Notes under the pieces: model-generated | The model's input: the letters and a program-made list of their open reading frames with translations, nothing else | What the model was told of the DNA's origin: nothing | The model's database searches: none | In this document: positions 1 through 6,528 of the stretch, piece after piece | Numbering within the stretch: the stretch's first letter is position 1 | Layout of the letters: every line of letters begins with the position of its first letter | Program-made: the position numbers and the translations under genes | Origin: Lachnospiraceae bacterium UBA3845 | Lineage (GTDB): Bacteria > Bacillota > Clostridia > Lachnospirales > Lachnospiraceae | Assembly (NCBI GenBank): GCA_002392705.1 | Contig: DGHP01000185.1 | Span: 39,436-48,974, forward strand | Length of the DNA: 9,539 nucleotides | Reading direction: 5' to 3'

Positions 1-35
1 TTTCCTGCTGTCTGCGGCTCTTCTCTTCCGCTGAC

Positions 36-857
36 CTACAGTACATCCGCGAAATGGCCCCGGCTCCTTTTGAAAGTGCGTGTCCCCCACCAGTAAACAA
101 CGGCAACAAAAAGCCAGAAATAAAGGGTAAGCAGCGGATGCCTCCAGAAGGGCACATGCCAGATCAGGGAATCCCTGTATCCGTAGACGATATAGTACAT
201 GGGATTCATCTTGAACAGCTTCACCAGAATTTCAGGCAGGCCGATCGAATTCAGATCCCACATGATCGGTGTGGCCCACACGCCGATCTGAAGGATGATG
301 GTAACCAGCTGGACCATATCCCTCACCAGCACGGCGACCGCGCTCGTAAAATAGCTCAGGCTCAGAACCAGCAGAAACATGCAGATACTGTAATACAGAA
401 GCTGCAGGGTGTAGATCCCGGGAAACTTCCCGTAGATGCAGTAGAGCAGGTAAGTCAGCCCGACGAAGAAAAGATGGACAAAAAGTGCGCTCACACATTT
501 GACCATGGGGAGGATCTCGATGCGGAATACCACCTTCTTGACCAGATAGCTGTATTCCACCAGAGAGGCGGTTCCCCCGTTCAGGGCGTCATTGAAATAA
601 AACCATGGCACAAGTCCCGCGAGCATCCACAGAAGGAAGGGAACATCCCCGATCTTCTGGGTCTGCCTCAGTCCGACCTGGAAGACAAACCAGTAAACCA
701 GTACCGTGACGACCGGCTGGACCAGGGCCCATACGATGCCCAAGTAGGATCCGGCGAAGCGCTTCCGGAAATCATTTTTCGCAAGCGACCAGATCAGCCT
801 GCGCTGCGTAATCAGATTGTTCAGCATAGACACACTGCGTGCCTCCGTCCCTTTCAT
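36..857 (-). CDS. Polysaccharide/teichoic acid export ABC transporter permease (TagG/Wzm type)
   Basis: Membrane subunit of an ABC-2 exporter that moves an undecaprenyl-linked polysaccharide or teichoic acid across the membrane; it needs a separate ATPase. The 273-aa length is typical. The segment DFRKRFAGSYLGIVWALVQP (29-48) leading into the first membrane span, the NPMYYIVYGYRDS segment (218-230) and the HFADVL C-terminus are hallmarks of this family. About six hydrophobic spans are visible (around 41-62, 73-88, 120-142, 150-178, 183-200, 240-258). It lies 18 bp after the sugar transferase fusion and is surely co-transcribed with it. The partner ATPase is not in the window; bases 1-35 show no gene and may lead into it. 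The start is uncertain. ATG at 857 has no clear ribosome binding site, whereas a GGAGG sits 8 nt before an in-frame GTG at 833, and another ATG lies at 827. The exported substrate cannot be told. Confidence 0.93.
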   Translation of the reverse strand: MKGTEARSVSMLNNLITQRRLIWSLAKNDFRKRFAGSYLGIVWALVQPVVTVLVYWFVFQVGLRQTQKIGDVPFLLWMLAGLVPWFYFNDALNGGTASLVEYSYLVKKVVFRIEILPMVKCVSALFVHLFFVGLTYLLYCIYGKFPGIYTLQLLYYSICMFLLVLSLSYFTSAVAVLVRDMVQLVTIILQIGVWATPIMWDLNSIGLPEILVKLFKMNPMYYIVYGYRDSLIWHVPFWRHPLLTLYFWLFVAVVYWWGTRTFKRSRGHFADVL

Positions 858-875
858 TTGTTATGCCGCAAAAGC

Positions 876-3197
876 TTACGGATGCCTGTATTTCCAGACT
901 CCGTGAATCGCGTAGCTGATAAAGAGCAGGGCCGATTTGAGAGGCCCGAAGCCCATATAGCGGTAGACCCGGAAGGTCATCGCCGCACTCTTGAGTTTCT
1001 TTCCGGACTTGCCGGACTCAGACAGCCGGTATCTGAGGAGCGGTTCATTGATCGCGGCCGCGTCCCCGTAATCCCGCAGGACCTTCATCCAGGTAATGTA
1101 ATCCTCGTGGGCGTCCTCATGAATCATCGGATACTGTCTGGCCACTTCCGTCAGCAGCACCACTGAGGAGCAGCTGATCTGGTTATGCCAGAGCAGATCC
1201 CGGTAACTTATGGTCTTCTTCACCCCGATCACCCGGCCGGTCAGGCTGCCGTCGGGCCGCATCAGCGCTCTGCCCGTACAGCAGAGAACACAGCCCGTCT
1301 CATAGATCCGGGCAAACTGCTTCTTCAGCTTATCCCTCTCCCAGATGTCATCCGCATCCAGAAAAGCCACATATTTTCCCCTCGCCAGAAGAACGCCCCT
1401 GTTGCGGCTCTTGGCCGCGCCGAGCCTGGTCTCATTGTGATAGAAATGCACCCTCGGCTCATCCCTGTACTGCTCTTCCAGCTTCTCCAGCCCGTCCGTC
1501 GAACCGTCATCCAGGATCAGGATTTCCATCTCCTGTACGCTGCCGCGGCCGATCTGCTGGGACGACTCAAAATGCATATCCTGGTTCAGGGCACTCTCGA
1601 CTGCCTCACCGATCGTCCGCATCCCGTTATGGACCGGCATGATCACGGATACCAGAAGCCCGGGCTCCTGTTCCGCGGCCATATCCTCCACCGTGACGCC
1701 GCTTGGCAGGCCCGCCGCCTGCTCCGGCGATTCCGGGGCTTTCGTCATCTCCGACTGAAGCTGCTGCCAGCGGATCTCATCAACCGTGTGCTGGACATCC
1801 TTCTCCAGCTGCCTGCGGTCCCGGGCTTCCCCCTGCAGATCCGCCGCCGTCGTCTGCGCCTGGTCAACCCCTTCGGTGTTATCCCTGTGGAAGAGAACCT
1901 TGACCGTCGTCGCGATCAGCTGCAGGTCCAGGAGGATCGAATAATTCTCGATATAAGTCAGGTCCAGCTTCAGCTTGTCATAGGGCTTCGTATTATATTT
2001 GCCGTAGACCTGCGCGTAGCCGGTCAGACCGGCCTTCACCTTGAGCCGGTATGAGAATTCCGGAATCGTCTTTTCATACTGCGCCGCGATCTCCGGCCGC
2101 TCCGGCCTGGGGCCTACGATAGACATATCCCCCTTTATAATATTGAACAGCTGCGGAAGTTCGTCAAAATGGATCTTGCGCAGGATCCTGCCCACCGGCG
2201 TGACCCGCTTGTCCCCCCTGGAAGCAAGCCGGGCGCCGTTCTTCTCGGAATCCATCGTCATCGAGCGGAACTTTATGATCTCAAAAACTTTCCCGTTCAG
2301 TGTCAGGCGCGGCTGTCTGTATAATACGGGGCCCCCGTCATAGCACTTGATGGCCAGAGCGATCAGCGCCAGCAGCGGGGAAAGCAGAAGCGCCAGAATC
2401 ACGCATACCGCAATGTCCATAAAACGCTTCATGAACTGCTGCTCCACGGTAAGGCCGCGGTTTCTCATGAGCAGGAGGGGCGTATCAAACATGTGGATCT
2501 TCTCGGCGCTCATGAGCATAATGTCCGAGATCTTCGGGCTGCAGTAGCAGCGGATATTCTTTTCAAAGCAGTATTTCACCAGGACATTGCGTTCATGGGA
2601 AGGCATATCGCCCAGGATGCAGGCCTCATGATTCAGGATCCGCTCCCGGATGAAGGGGATCCCCTTATCCAGCGCAACAGCCTCGGAAATCAGATATTTA
2701 TCCCTGCGTGAAGCGATATTCTTCAGAAGCTTCTCCGGATTGCGGGTATCGTAGATCACGATGACGGACTTCGGCGGATAAAGGAAATTATAAATCCACC
2801 TCATCAGGATGACCCACAGGATCACAATCACCAGATTCACGCATGTCAGCCGGATCATCGGCTTTATGTACTGAAGGAACCTCCAGCGCCCGATCAGGGC
2901 CAGCTGCACATAGGCAACCACATTGGAACAGATCACGCTGCAGATCTGTCCGATTATGACATCCTGAACCCGCATGTAGCCCACCTTCAGGGCACCGAAG
3001 AGTTTGGACATCAGGAACAGGATCAGGGCATACATGGCAAAGAGCGCCAGATGGCCCCACTTCGCATAGTAGACCCGGATGATCCTGCGCTTATTATATT
3101 CCGTCAGCCATATATAGGCGAAATTCGCGGTCTGGATCCCGATTACCAGCAAAGATGCCAGAAACATGAGCAGCCGCTTGTATCTCTCTCTTTTCAC
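876..3197 (-). CDS. Fused polyprenyl-phosphate sugar transferase + family 2 glycosyltransferase
   Basis: A 773-aa two-enzyme fusion for surface polysaccharide synthesis. Residues 1-140 hold about four membrane spans, and 143-240 resemble the nucleotide-fold region of polyprenyl glycosylphosphotransferases. Residues 255-440 are a bacterial sugar transferase domain, which puts the first sugar-1-phosphate on undecaprenyl phosphate: membrane hairpin 261-284, KFRSM 309-313, DELPQLFN 345-352, VGPRPERPE 361-369, KAGLTGYAQV 388-397. A polar linker (about 438-512) joins a GT-A family 2 domain: VSVIMPVHNG 516-525, DDGSTDG 563-569, FLDADD 612-617 (metal/nucleotide site) and HEDYITWMKVL 697-707 (catalytic ED). 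The second half resembles the teichuronic acid enzyme TuaG in style. Separately encoded sugar transferases are about 460 aa and TuaG-like enzymes about 250, so both halves look full length. One continuous frame spans the join. The start is GTG; a stop lies six codons upstream and the ribosome binding site is weak. An ATG at 3169 is an alternative. The sugars are unknown. Confidence 0.93.
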   Translation of the reverse strand: MKRERYKRLLMFLASLLVIGIQTANFAYIWLTEYNKRRIIRVYYAKWGHLALFAMYALILFLMSKLFGALKVGYMRVQDVIIGQICSVICSNVVAYVQLALIGRWRFLQYIKPMIRLTCVNLVIVILWVILMRWIYNFLYPPKSVIVIYDTRNPEKLLKNIASRRDKYLISEAVALDKGIPFIRERILNHEACILGDMPSHERNVLVKYCFEKNIRCYCSPKISDIMLMSAEKIHMFDTPLLLMRNRGLTVEQQFMKRFMDIAVCVILALLLSPLLALIALAIKCYDGGPVLYRQPRLTLNGKVFEIIKFRSMTMDSEKNGARLASRGDKRVTPVGRILRKIHFDELPQLFNIIKGDMSIVGPRPERPEIAAQYEKTIPEFSYRLKVKAGLTGYAQVYGKYNTKPYDKLKLDLTYIENYSILLDLQLIATTVKVLFHRDNTEGVDQAQTTAADLQGEARDRRQLEKDVQHTVDEIRWQQLQSEMTKAPESPEQAAGLPSGVTVEDMAAEQEPGLLVSVIMPVHNGMRTIGEAVESALNQDMHFESSQQIGRGSVQEMEILILDDGSTDGLEKLEEQYRDEPRVHFYHNETRLGAAKSRNRGVLLARGKYVAFLDADDIWERDKLKKQFARIYETGCVLCCTGRALMRPDGSLTGRVIGVKKTISYRDLLWHNQISCSSVVLLTEVARQYPMIHEDAHEDYITWMKVLRDYGDAAAINEPLLRYRLSESGKSGKKLKSAAMTFRVYRYMGFGPLKSALLFISYAIHGVWKYRHP

Positions 3198-3284
3198 TTG
3201 ATTGTTCTCTTCTCAGAAAATGATGTCGGCCGTGCAGGACACTGCCGCCCTGCCTGCAGCAGATTTTTAAGCATAGTTATGAGA

Positions 3285-3313
3285 ATTATATGCTACTTCC
3301 CCCTAAAACTCAA
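3285..3313 (-). promoter_or_regulatory. Sigma-A-type promoter of the polysaccharide genes
   Basis: On the minus strand TTGAGT (3308-3313) is followed after exactly 17 bp by a perfect TATAAT (3285-3290). Transcription would begin near 3278 and give a leader of about 80 nt before the GTG at 3197. The -35 matches the consensus at 4 of 6 positions. Confidence 0.7.
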
Positions 3314-3363
3314 GAGCCGCTCGGCAGCCGGCCTCTCCGGATCTTAGCACGCAAATTCTATTA

Positions 3364-3392
3364 TTGCCCGGAGAAATCCTTGCTGTTATAAT
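3364..3392 (+). promoter_or_regulatory. Extended -10 promoter of the L,D-transpeptidase gene
   Basis: TTGCCC (3364-3369) is followed after 17 bp by a perfect TATAAT (3387-3392), preceded by TGT (3384-3386), which gives a full extended -10. Transcription would begin near 3399. The -35 boxes of this promoter and the opposing one at 3285-3313 are about 50 bp apart, so the region 3198-3451 is a compact divergent control region. I see no further gene in it. Confidence 0.75.
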
Positions 3393-3408
3393 GAGGTGTA
3401 TTGGTCCG

Positions 3409-3423
3409 GCCGGTTCATCCGGC
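3409..3423 (+). other. Small hairpin in the transpeptidase leader
   Basis: GCCGG and CCGGC flank the 5-nt loop TTCAT, close to the predicted 5' end of the mRNA. It could stabilise the transcript. It is short and may be chance. Confidence 0.3.
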
Positions 3424-3439
3424 TCCCGAAACAGTTTAT

Positions 3440-3445
3440 GGAGGT
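3440..3445 (+). promoter_or_regulatory. Ribosome binding site of the L,D-transpeptidase gene
   Basis: GGAGGT lies 6 nt before the ATG at 3452. It decides the start in favour of that ATG over an in-frame TTG at 3401, which lies only a few bases past the predicted transcription start and has no such site. Confidence 0.85.
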
Positions 3446-3451
3446 GCAAAC

Positions 3452-4684
3452 ATGTCAAGAACCCGCAGATGGCAGGCCTTAATTCCGGCCCTGCTTGTAA
3501 TTCTGCTGCTCCTTTCCCTCTCCGTTTCCGCGGCAGAAAACCCGCATGCCGCAGTACGCATGCAGAATGGAGAAGCAGTACTTTATAATCCCGCCGACAA
3601 TTCAGTCTATAAAAACCTTTCCGGTTTCCAGGAGATTCCGAAGGACAGCGGTTACTATTATTTCTTTAAGAATACATCCGGCGTCGTCTATAACAGCGGA
3701 AAGTTCGCCGCCGGCGGAAAGATCTACTTCGCCCATGAGAACGGCCAGCTGGCCGTCGGCATCCTGACCCAGGGCAATAAGGCATGGTATTTCCTGAAGG
3801 ATGCCAGCATGGTAAGGAATACCATAGTCAAGTCGGCGGACAGGACCTTCTACTACGCCGGAAAGAACGGCAAACTCAAAACCGGCCTGAAAAAAATCAA
3901 CGGCGCTTTCTACTATTTCAGCCCGGAAAGCTACCAGATGCAGTTCGGCTGGGTCCAGTCCGGCACAGACACCCTGTACATGAGGGGGGCGGGAGAACAG
4001 ATCGGCCAGGCAGTGACCGGCTGGCTTGCCCTGGACGGTTCCAGATACTATTTCAACAAAAAAGGCCGCATGGTAAAAGGCTGGCTCACCCTCAACGGGA
4101 AAAAATATTATATGGACAAGAACACAGGCGCCTGCTATACCGGCAAGCGGACTGTGGATGGAAAAGAATATGATTTCGGCACGACCGGAGCCATCACGAC
4201 CACGATTAACGCTACCGGTCCCTGGTCCATCAAAGTCAACCAGTCGACCTGCACTGTGACGATCTACAGAGGATCTACGCCCATCAAGGCCTTTGACTGT
4301 TCCGTCGGCCTGAACGGCGCCACTCCGGACGGGAACTACCGGGTTCTCGATCATCTGAGATGGCATGAGCTGATGGGACCCAGCTGGGGACAGTGGTGCT
4401 CGCATATTTCCAGCGACATCCTTTTCCACTCGATCCCGTACAGCGTCAACGGAGACAAATACTCCATGTCCTCCTACGGCTACAACCGCCTGGGCCAGCC
4501 GGCTTCCCACGGCTGCATCCGCCTTGCCGCGATCAACGCCAAGTATATCTATGACAATGTTCCGATCGGCACACCCGTTACGGTTTTCCACGGATCTGCC
4601 AAAAACGATCCGCTTGGCAAGCCGGCTTCCCCGCACGTGGGAAGCTGGTCGAAGAGCTATGATCCGACTGATCCGACAATCTGA
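3452..4684 (+). CDS. Secreted L,D-transpeptidase with cell-wall-binding repeats
   Basis: A 410-aa exported enzyme of the YkuD family, which makes 3-3 crosslinks in peptidoglycan or attaches proteins to it. Residues 1-28 form a signal peptide (RRWQ, then a leucine-rich core, then SVSAAEN). Residues 66-246 hold degenerate aromatic repeats of the glucan/choline-binding type, such as GKIYFAHENGQL (89-100), NGAFYYFS (150-157), GWLALDGSRYYFNKKGRM (190-207) and GWLTLNGKKYYMDKNTG (210-226). The YkuD domain covers about 257-378, with the catalytic motif SHGCIRL at 352-358 (His353, Cys355, Arg357) and the upstream conserved His326 in FHSIPY. All key residues are present and the length fits repeat-plus-YkuD proteins. 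The gene has its own promoter and terminator and is transcribed away from the polysaccharide genes. What the repeats bind is not shown by sequence; the wall or its polymers is inferred. Confidence 0.93.
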   Translation: MSRTRRWQALIPALLVILLLLSLSVSAAENPHAAVRMQNGEAVLYNPADNSVYKNLSGFQEIPKDSGYYYFFKNTSGVVYNSGKFAAGGKIYFAHENGQLAVGILTQGNKAWYFLKDASMVRNTIVKSADRTFYYAGKNGKLKTGLKKINGAFYYFSPESYQMQFGWVQSGTDTLYMRGAGEQIGQAVTGWLALDGSRYYFNKKGRMVKGWLTLNGKKYYMDKNTGACYTGKRTVDGKEYDFGTTGAITTTINATGPWSIKVNQSTCTVTIYRGSTPIKAFDCSVGLNGATPDGNYRVLDHLRWHELMGPSWGQWCSHISSDILFHSIPYSVNGDKYSMSSYGYNRLGQPASHGCIRLAAINAKYIYDNVPIGTPVTVFHGSAKNDPLGKPASPHVGSWSKSYDPTDPTI

Positions 4685-4689
4685 AAAAG

Positions 4690-4726
4690 GGCCGCAGGGG
4701 CTTTTGCCCCCGCGGCCTTCTTCTTT
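4690..4726. terminator. Bidirectional intrinsic terminator between transpeptidase and HPr genes
   Basis: GGCCGC-A-GGGGC, loop TTTT, GCCCC-C-GCGGCC form an 11-bp stem with one A/C mismatch (4690-4717), starting six bases after the transpeptidase stop codon. On the plus strand it is followed by TTCTTCTTT. On the minus strand the run AAAAA at 4684-4688 supplies a five-U tail, so it can also end HPr transcripts. Confidence 0.88.
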
Positions 4727-4753
4727 CATCTCATGAATTATACGCTTTAATCG

Positions 4754-5035
4754 TTACTTTTCCCGGCCTTCCGCGCTGTCCATGTCTTCTGTCAAAAAAG
4801 CTGACAAAGCCTCAATCGCTTCCTTCTCATCCACTCCGTCGCACTGCAGGGTGATCTCCCTCTGCGCAGCTACCTGGGCGCTCAGAACGCTCAGAACGCT
4901 CTTCAGGTTAAAGCTTTTGTCACCGATTACCATCTGTGACCTGCATCTGTACTGCAGCGCCAGCTCAGACAGCTTGCCTGCCGGCCGCAGGTGCAGGCCC
5001 CGCTGACTGTTCAGCAGGATCTGCTGTTCAACCAT
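4754..5035 (-). CDS. ptsH: HPr family phosphocarrier protein
   Basis: A 93-aa HPr, slightly longer than the usual 85-88. HPr takes phosphate from PEP via enzyme I on His15 and passes it to sugar-specific EIIA proteins. In Firmicutes HPr kinase also phosphorylates Ser46, which controls carbon catabolite repression. Both sites fall at the canonical positions: GLHLRPA puts His at 15 and NLKSVLSVLS puts Ser at 46. Two departures are visible. Leu16 replaces the usual Ala/Thr after His15, and the Ser46 helix reads KSVLSVLSAQV with Ser49 where Gly is common. GGGAGGAG (5044-5051) lies 8 nt before this ATG and supports the start. An in-frame ATG at 5071 inside a repeated leader element is an alternative. 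No enzyme I gene adjoins. It follows cdaR after 152 bp. Because His15 is kept it is not a Crh protein; it could still be a second, specialised HPr. Confidence 0.88.
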   Translation of the reverse strand: MVEQQILLNSQRGLHLRPAGKLSELALQYRCRSQMVIGDKSFNLKSVLSVLSAQVAAQREITLQCDGVDEKEAIEALSAFLTEDMDSAEGREK

Positions 5036-5043
5036 AGGATCAA

Positions 5044-5051
5044 CTCCTCCC
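5044..5051 (-). promoter_or_regulatory. Ribosome binding site of the HPr gene, abutting the leader stem
   Basis: GGGAGGAG on the minus strand lies 8 nt before ATG 5035. Its first G (5051) is also the last base of the 3' strand of a predicted stem (5051-5057), so folding could affect ribosome access. Confidence 0.75.
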
Positions 5052-5100
5052 AAAACAAAGTTCTGTACCATGACTCCATGCCCGGATGACTGTTTTGCAG
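5051..5100 (-). promoter_or_regulatory. Leader element copy 1, upstream of HPr
   Basis: Bases 5062-5100 align with 9039-9078 at 34 of 40 positions, with one gap. Read on the minus strand it runs CTGCA..AGTCATCCGG..TCATGGTACAGA. CAAAACA (5091-5097) can pair fully with TGTTTTG (5051-5057) around a 33-nt loop, bringing the 3' strand against the Shine-Dalgarno. An ATG-GTA-CAG inside it (from 5071) is in frame with HPr. I do not recognise a known riboswitch or T-box. Confidence 0.6.
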
Positions 5101-5102
5101 CC

Positions 5103-5119
5103 GCGCCTTCAAAAGGCGC
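5103..5119 (-). other. Hairpin upstream of the HPr leader element
   Basis: GCGCCTT, loop of 3, AAGGCGC is a perfect 7-bp stem between the cdaR stop (5188) and leader copy 1. No T-run follows on either strand, so it is not a classical terminator. It may be a stabiliser or processing structure. I find no convincing promoter between 5101 and 5187, so HPr may be reached partly by read-through from cdaR. Confidence 0.45.
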
Positions 5120-5187
5120 AGCCGCGGGCAGAATAAGTCTCCTCTCACAGATAATCTGCCTGTTACGGTCAGCATGCGGTCTGTCCG

Positions 5188-6528
5188 TCACGGTGCAGGG
5201 ATCTGCTGTTCCTCCGCCTCGGACTGCTTCTCCGTCTTTGTCGAGCTTACCTTGATCGTCACGGGGCTCGCCAGTTCATAGCCGTCCGGAAGCGCAACCT
5301 CAACCGGAAGTTCGTAGCTTCCCTCATTCGCACACTGGCTCAGATCCAGGCTGAGCCCGATCTGCTCCTGAACCAGGCGCTGTGCTGATTCATCCAGCGC
5401 ATGGACGCTCACCGGAAGGACGTCCGCCGGCGTAAATACCAGCGCCATATTCTCCGGCCTGTTGCTCAGGCTGATCGCACTGAGGGGAACCTCCAGCGTG
5501 ACATCCCCGTTCTGTTCGATAAGCACTTCCACCTGTACCGTGGGATCCGCACCCGCGATCAGTTTGATTCCCGTCATCTCCGACAGCGTGTTGGTCAGGT
5601 CAATCTCTGCCGTGACAGACTCCCTCGCGCCGCTCACATCAATCTCATCGATGACCTCAAAGCCGTTTCCGAGAGCGGCAAGCGCTTCATCTGTACCGGA
5701 TACGCTGATGCTTGCCGGAATCGTATCGATCTCAGAGACCCTGTATCCCCACATCGGCGTCCCGGAAGTCCTGACGATAATCGGCAAATCGGTCCGGATC
5801 TTCCACAGAGCCACGTTAACCGTCACCATATGGTCGGCCAGAACCGTTCCGGACTCATTCTTGAATTCCAGACGGCTCATCTGCGCGTCGGTCAGAACGG
5901 AACCGTTCTTATCATAGACCCTGAGCGTACTGCTGAGCGTAGAATCCTCTGCCAGCCCTGCCACATTGACCGGCGCCACCACCTGATTGATGATCCGCAT
6001 CAGGGATTCCGGACCCGCGATCACGATATTCTTCCCTTCCTCAACCGAAGTGCTTCCCACCTCATATCCGCCGGCCGGTGAACCTTCGGTGGATACGGAG
6101 GCGACAAAAGTCTGCTCCACCTTATTTTCAAGGATAACTTTCAGGGAGGACGGCAGCATCTGAATCTTATCCCAGGTAACGGACGAATTGGAGCAGGTTA
6201 CCGTCAGCGGGACGGTATTCATCTCGTTCAGATTCTCCATGTCCGCTTCCACATAGAAATCAGAGCCGTTTCTTGCCAGCGTCTGCAGCACGGAGCGGCG
6301 GTCCGTCACGCGCAGGGTAACCGTCCCGCTCCCCTCCGGCTCCACGACTTTTCCGATATCCGCAACGGAGTCCTGATTAACGATTGTGATCGGCACATTC
6401 GAATACAGAATGGTCCTTGTCGGGTTATCCGCATTGGAAACCAGCAGCCAGATCACAAACGCGATCACCAGGGACACAATCTTCAGCCCCAGGTTATCGA
6501 AGAGCGCATGCATGATCTTATGACCCAT
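5188..6528 (-). CDS. cdaR: YbbR-domain protein, regulator of the c-di-AMP synthase CdaA
   Basis: A 446-aa membrane-anchored protein facing outward. A single membrane span (LGLKIVSLVIAFVIWLLVSN, 13-32) directly follows a short cytoplasmic N-terminus. About four YbbR-type beta-rich modules follow (roughly 40-135, 140-243, 247-337, 341-428), each with the recurring pattern of a Val-rich strand, LP/P-x-S-x-x-V and G-x-E. The tail is Glu/Gln rich. Proteins of this type bind CdaA and modulate c-di-AMP production. The ATG overlaps the end of cdaA by 11 bp and has GGAGAAGGTG ahead of it, so translation is likely coupled. Family membership is clear from architecture and position. The direction of its effect on CdaA cannot be read here. 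Confidence 0.92.
   Translation of the reverse strand: MGHKIMHALFDNLGLKIVSLVIAFVIWLLVSNADNPTRTILYSNVPITIVNQDSVADIGKVVEPEGSGTVTLRVTDRRSVLQTLARNGSDFYVEADMENLNEMNTVPLTVTCSNSSVTWDKIQMLPSSLKVILENKVEQTFVASVSTEGSPAGGYEVGSTSVEEGKNIVIAGPESLMRIINQVVAPVNVAGLAEDSTLSSTLRVYDKNGSVLTDAQMSRLEFKNESGTVLADHMVTVNVALWKIRTDLPIIVRTSGTPMWGYRVSEIDTIPASISVSGTDEALAALGNGFEVIDEIDVSGARESVTAEIDLTNTLSEMTGIKLIAGADPTVQVEVLIEQNGDVTLEVPLSAISLSNRPENMALVFTPADVLPVSVHALDESAQRLVQEQIGLSLDLSQCANEGSYELPVEVALPDGYELASPVTIKVSSTKTEKQSEAEEQQIPAP

Noticed and set aside
54..1166. Long open frame on the plus strand (370 codons)
   Set aside because: It lies antisense to the export permease and the glycosyltransferase fusion, and its translation is rich in His, Gln, Asp and Arg with no domain pattern. 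It is a shadow of G+C-rich coding DNA.
1185..2054. Second long plus-strand frame (289 codons)
   Set aside because: Antisense to the fusion gene, whose motifs are unmistakable; no ribosome binding site and no family motif.
3414..3445. Possible third copy of the leader element upstream of the transpeptidase (TCATCCGG, then ATGGAGG)
   Set aside because: Only the 8-base TCATCCGG matches well; the rest needs gaps, the ATG at 3438 is out of frame and no flanking stem forms next to the ribosome binding site.
3602..4729. Minus-strand frame opposite the L,D-transpeptidase
   Set aside because: The plus-strand gene has a promoter, a ribosome binding site, a signal peptide, catalytic motifs and a terminator; the opposite frame runs through that terminator.
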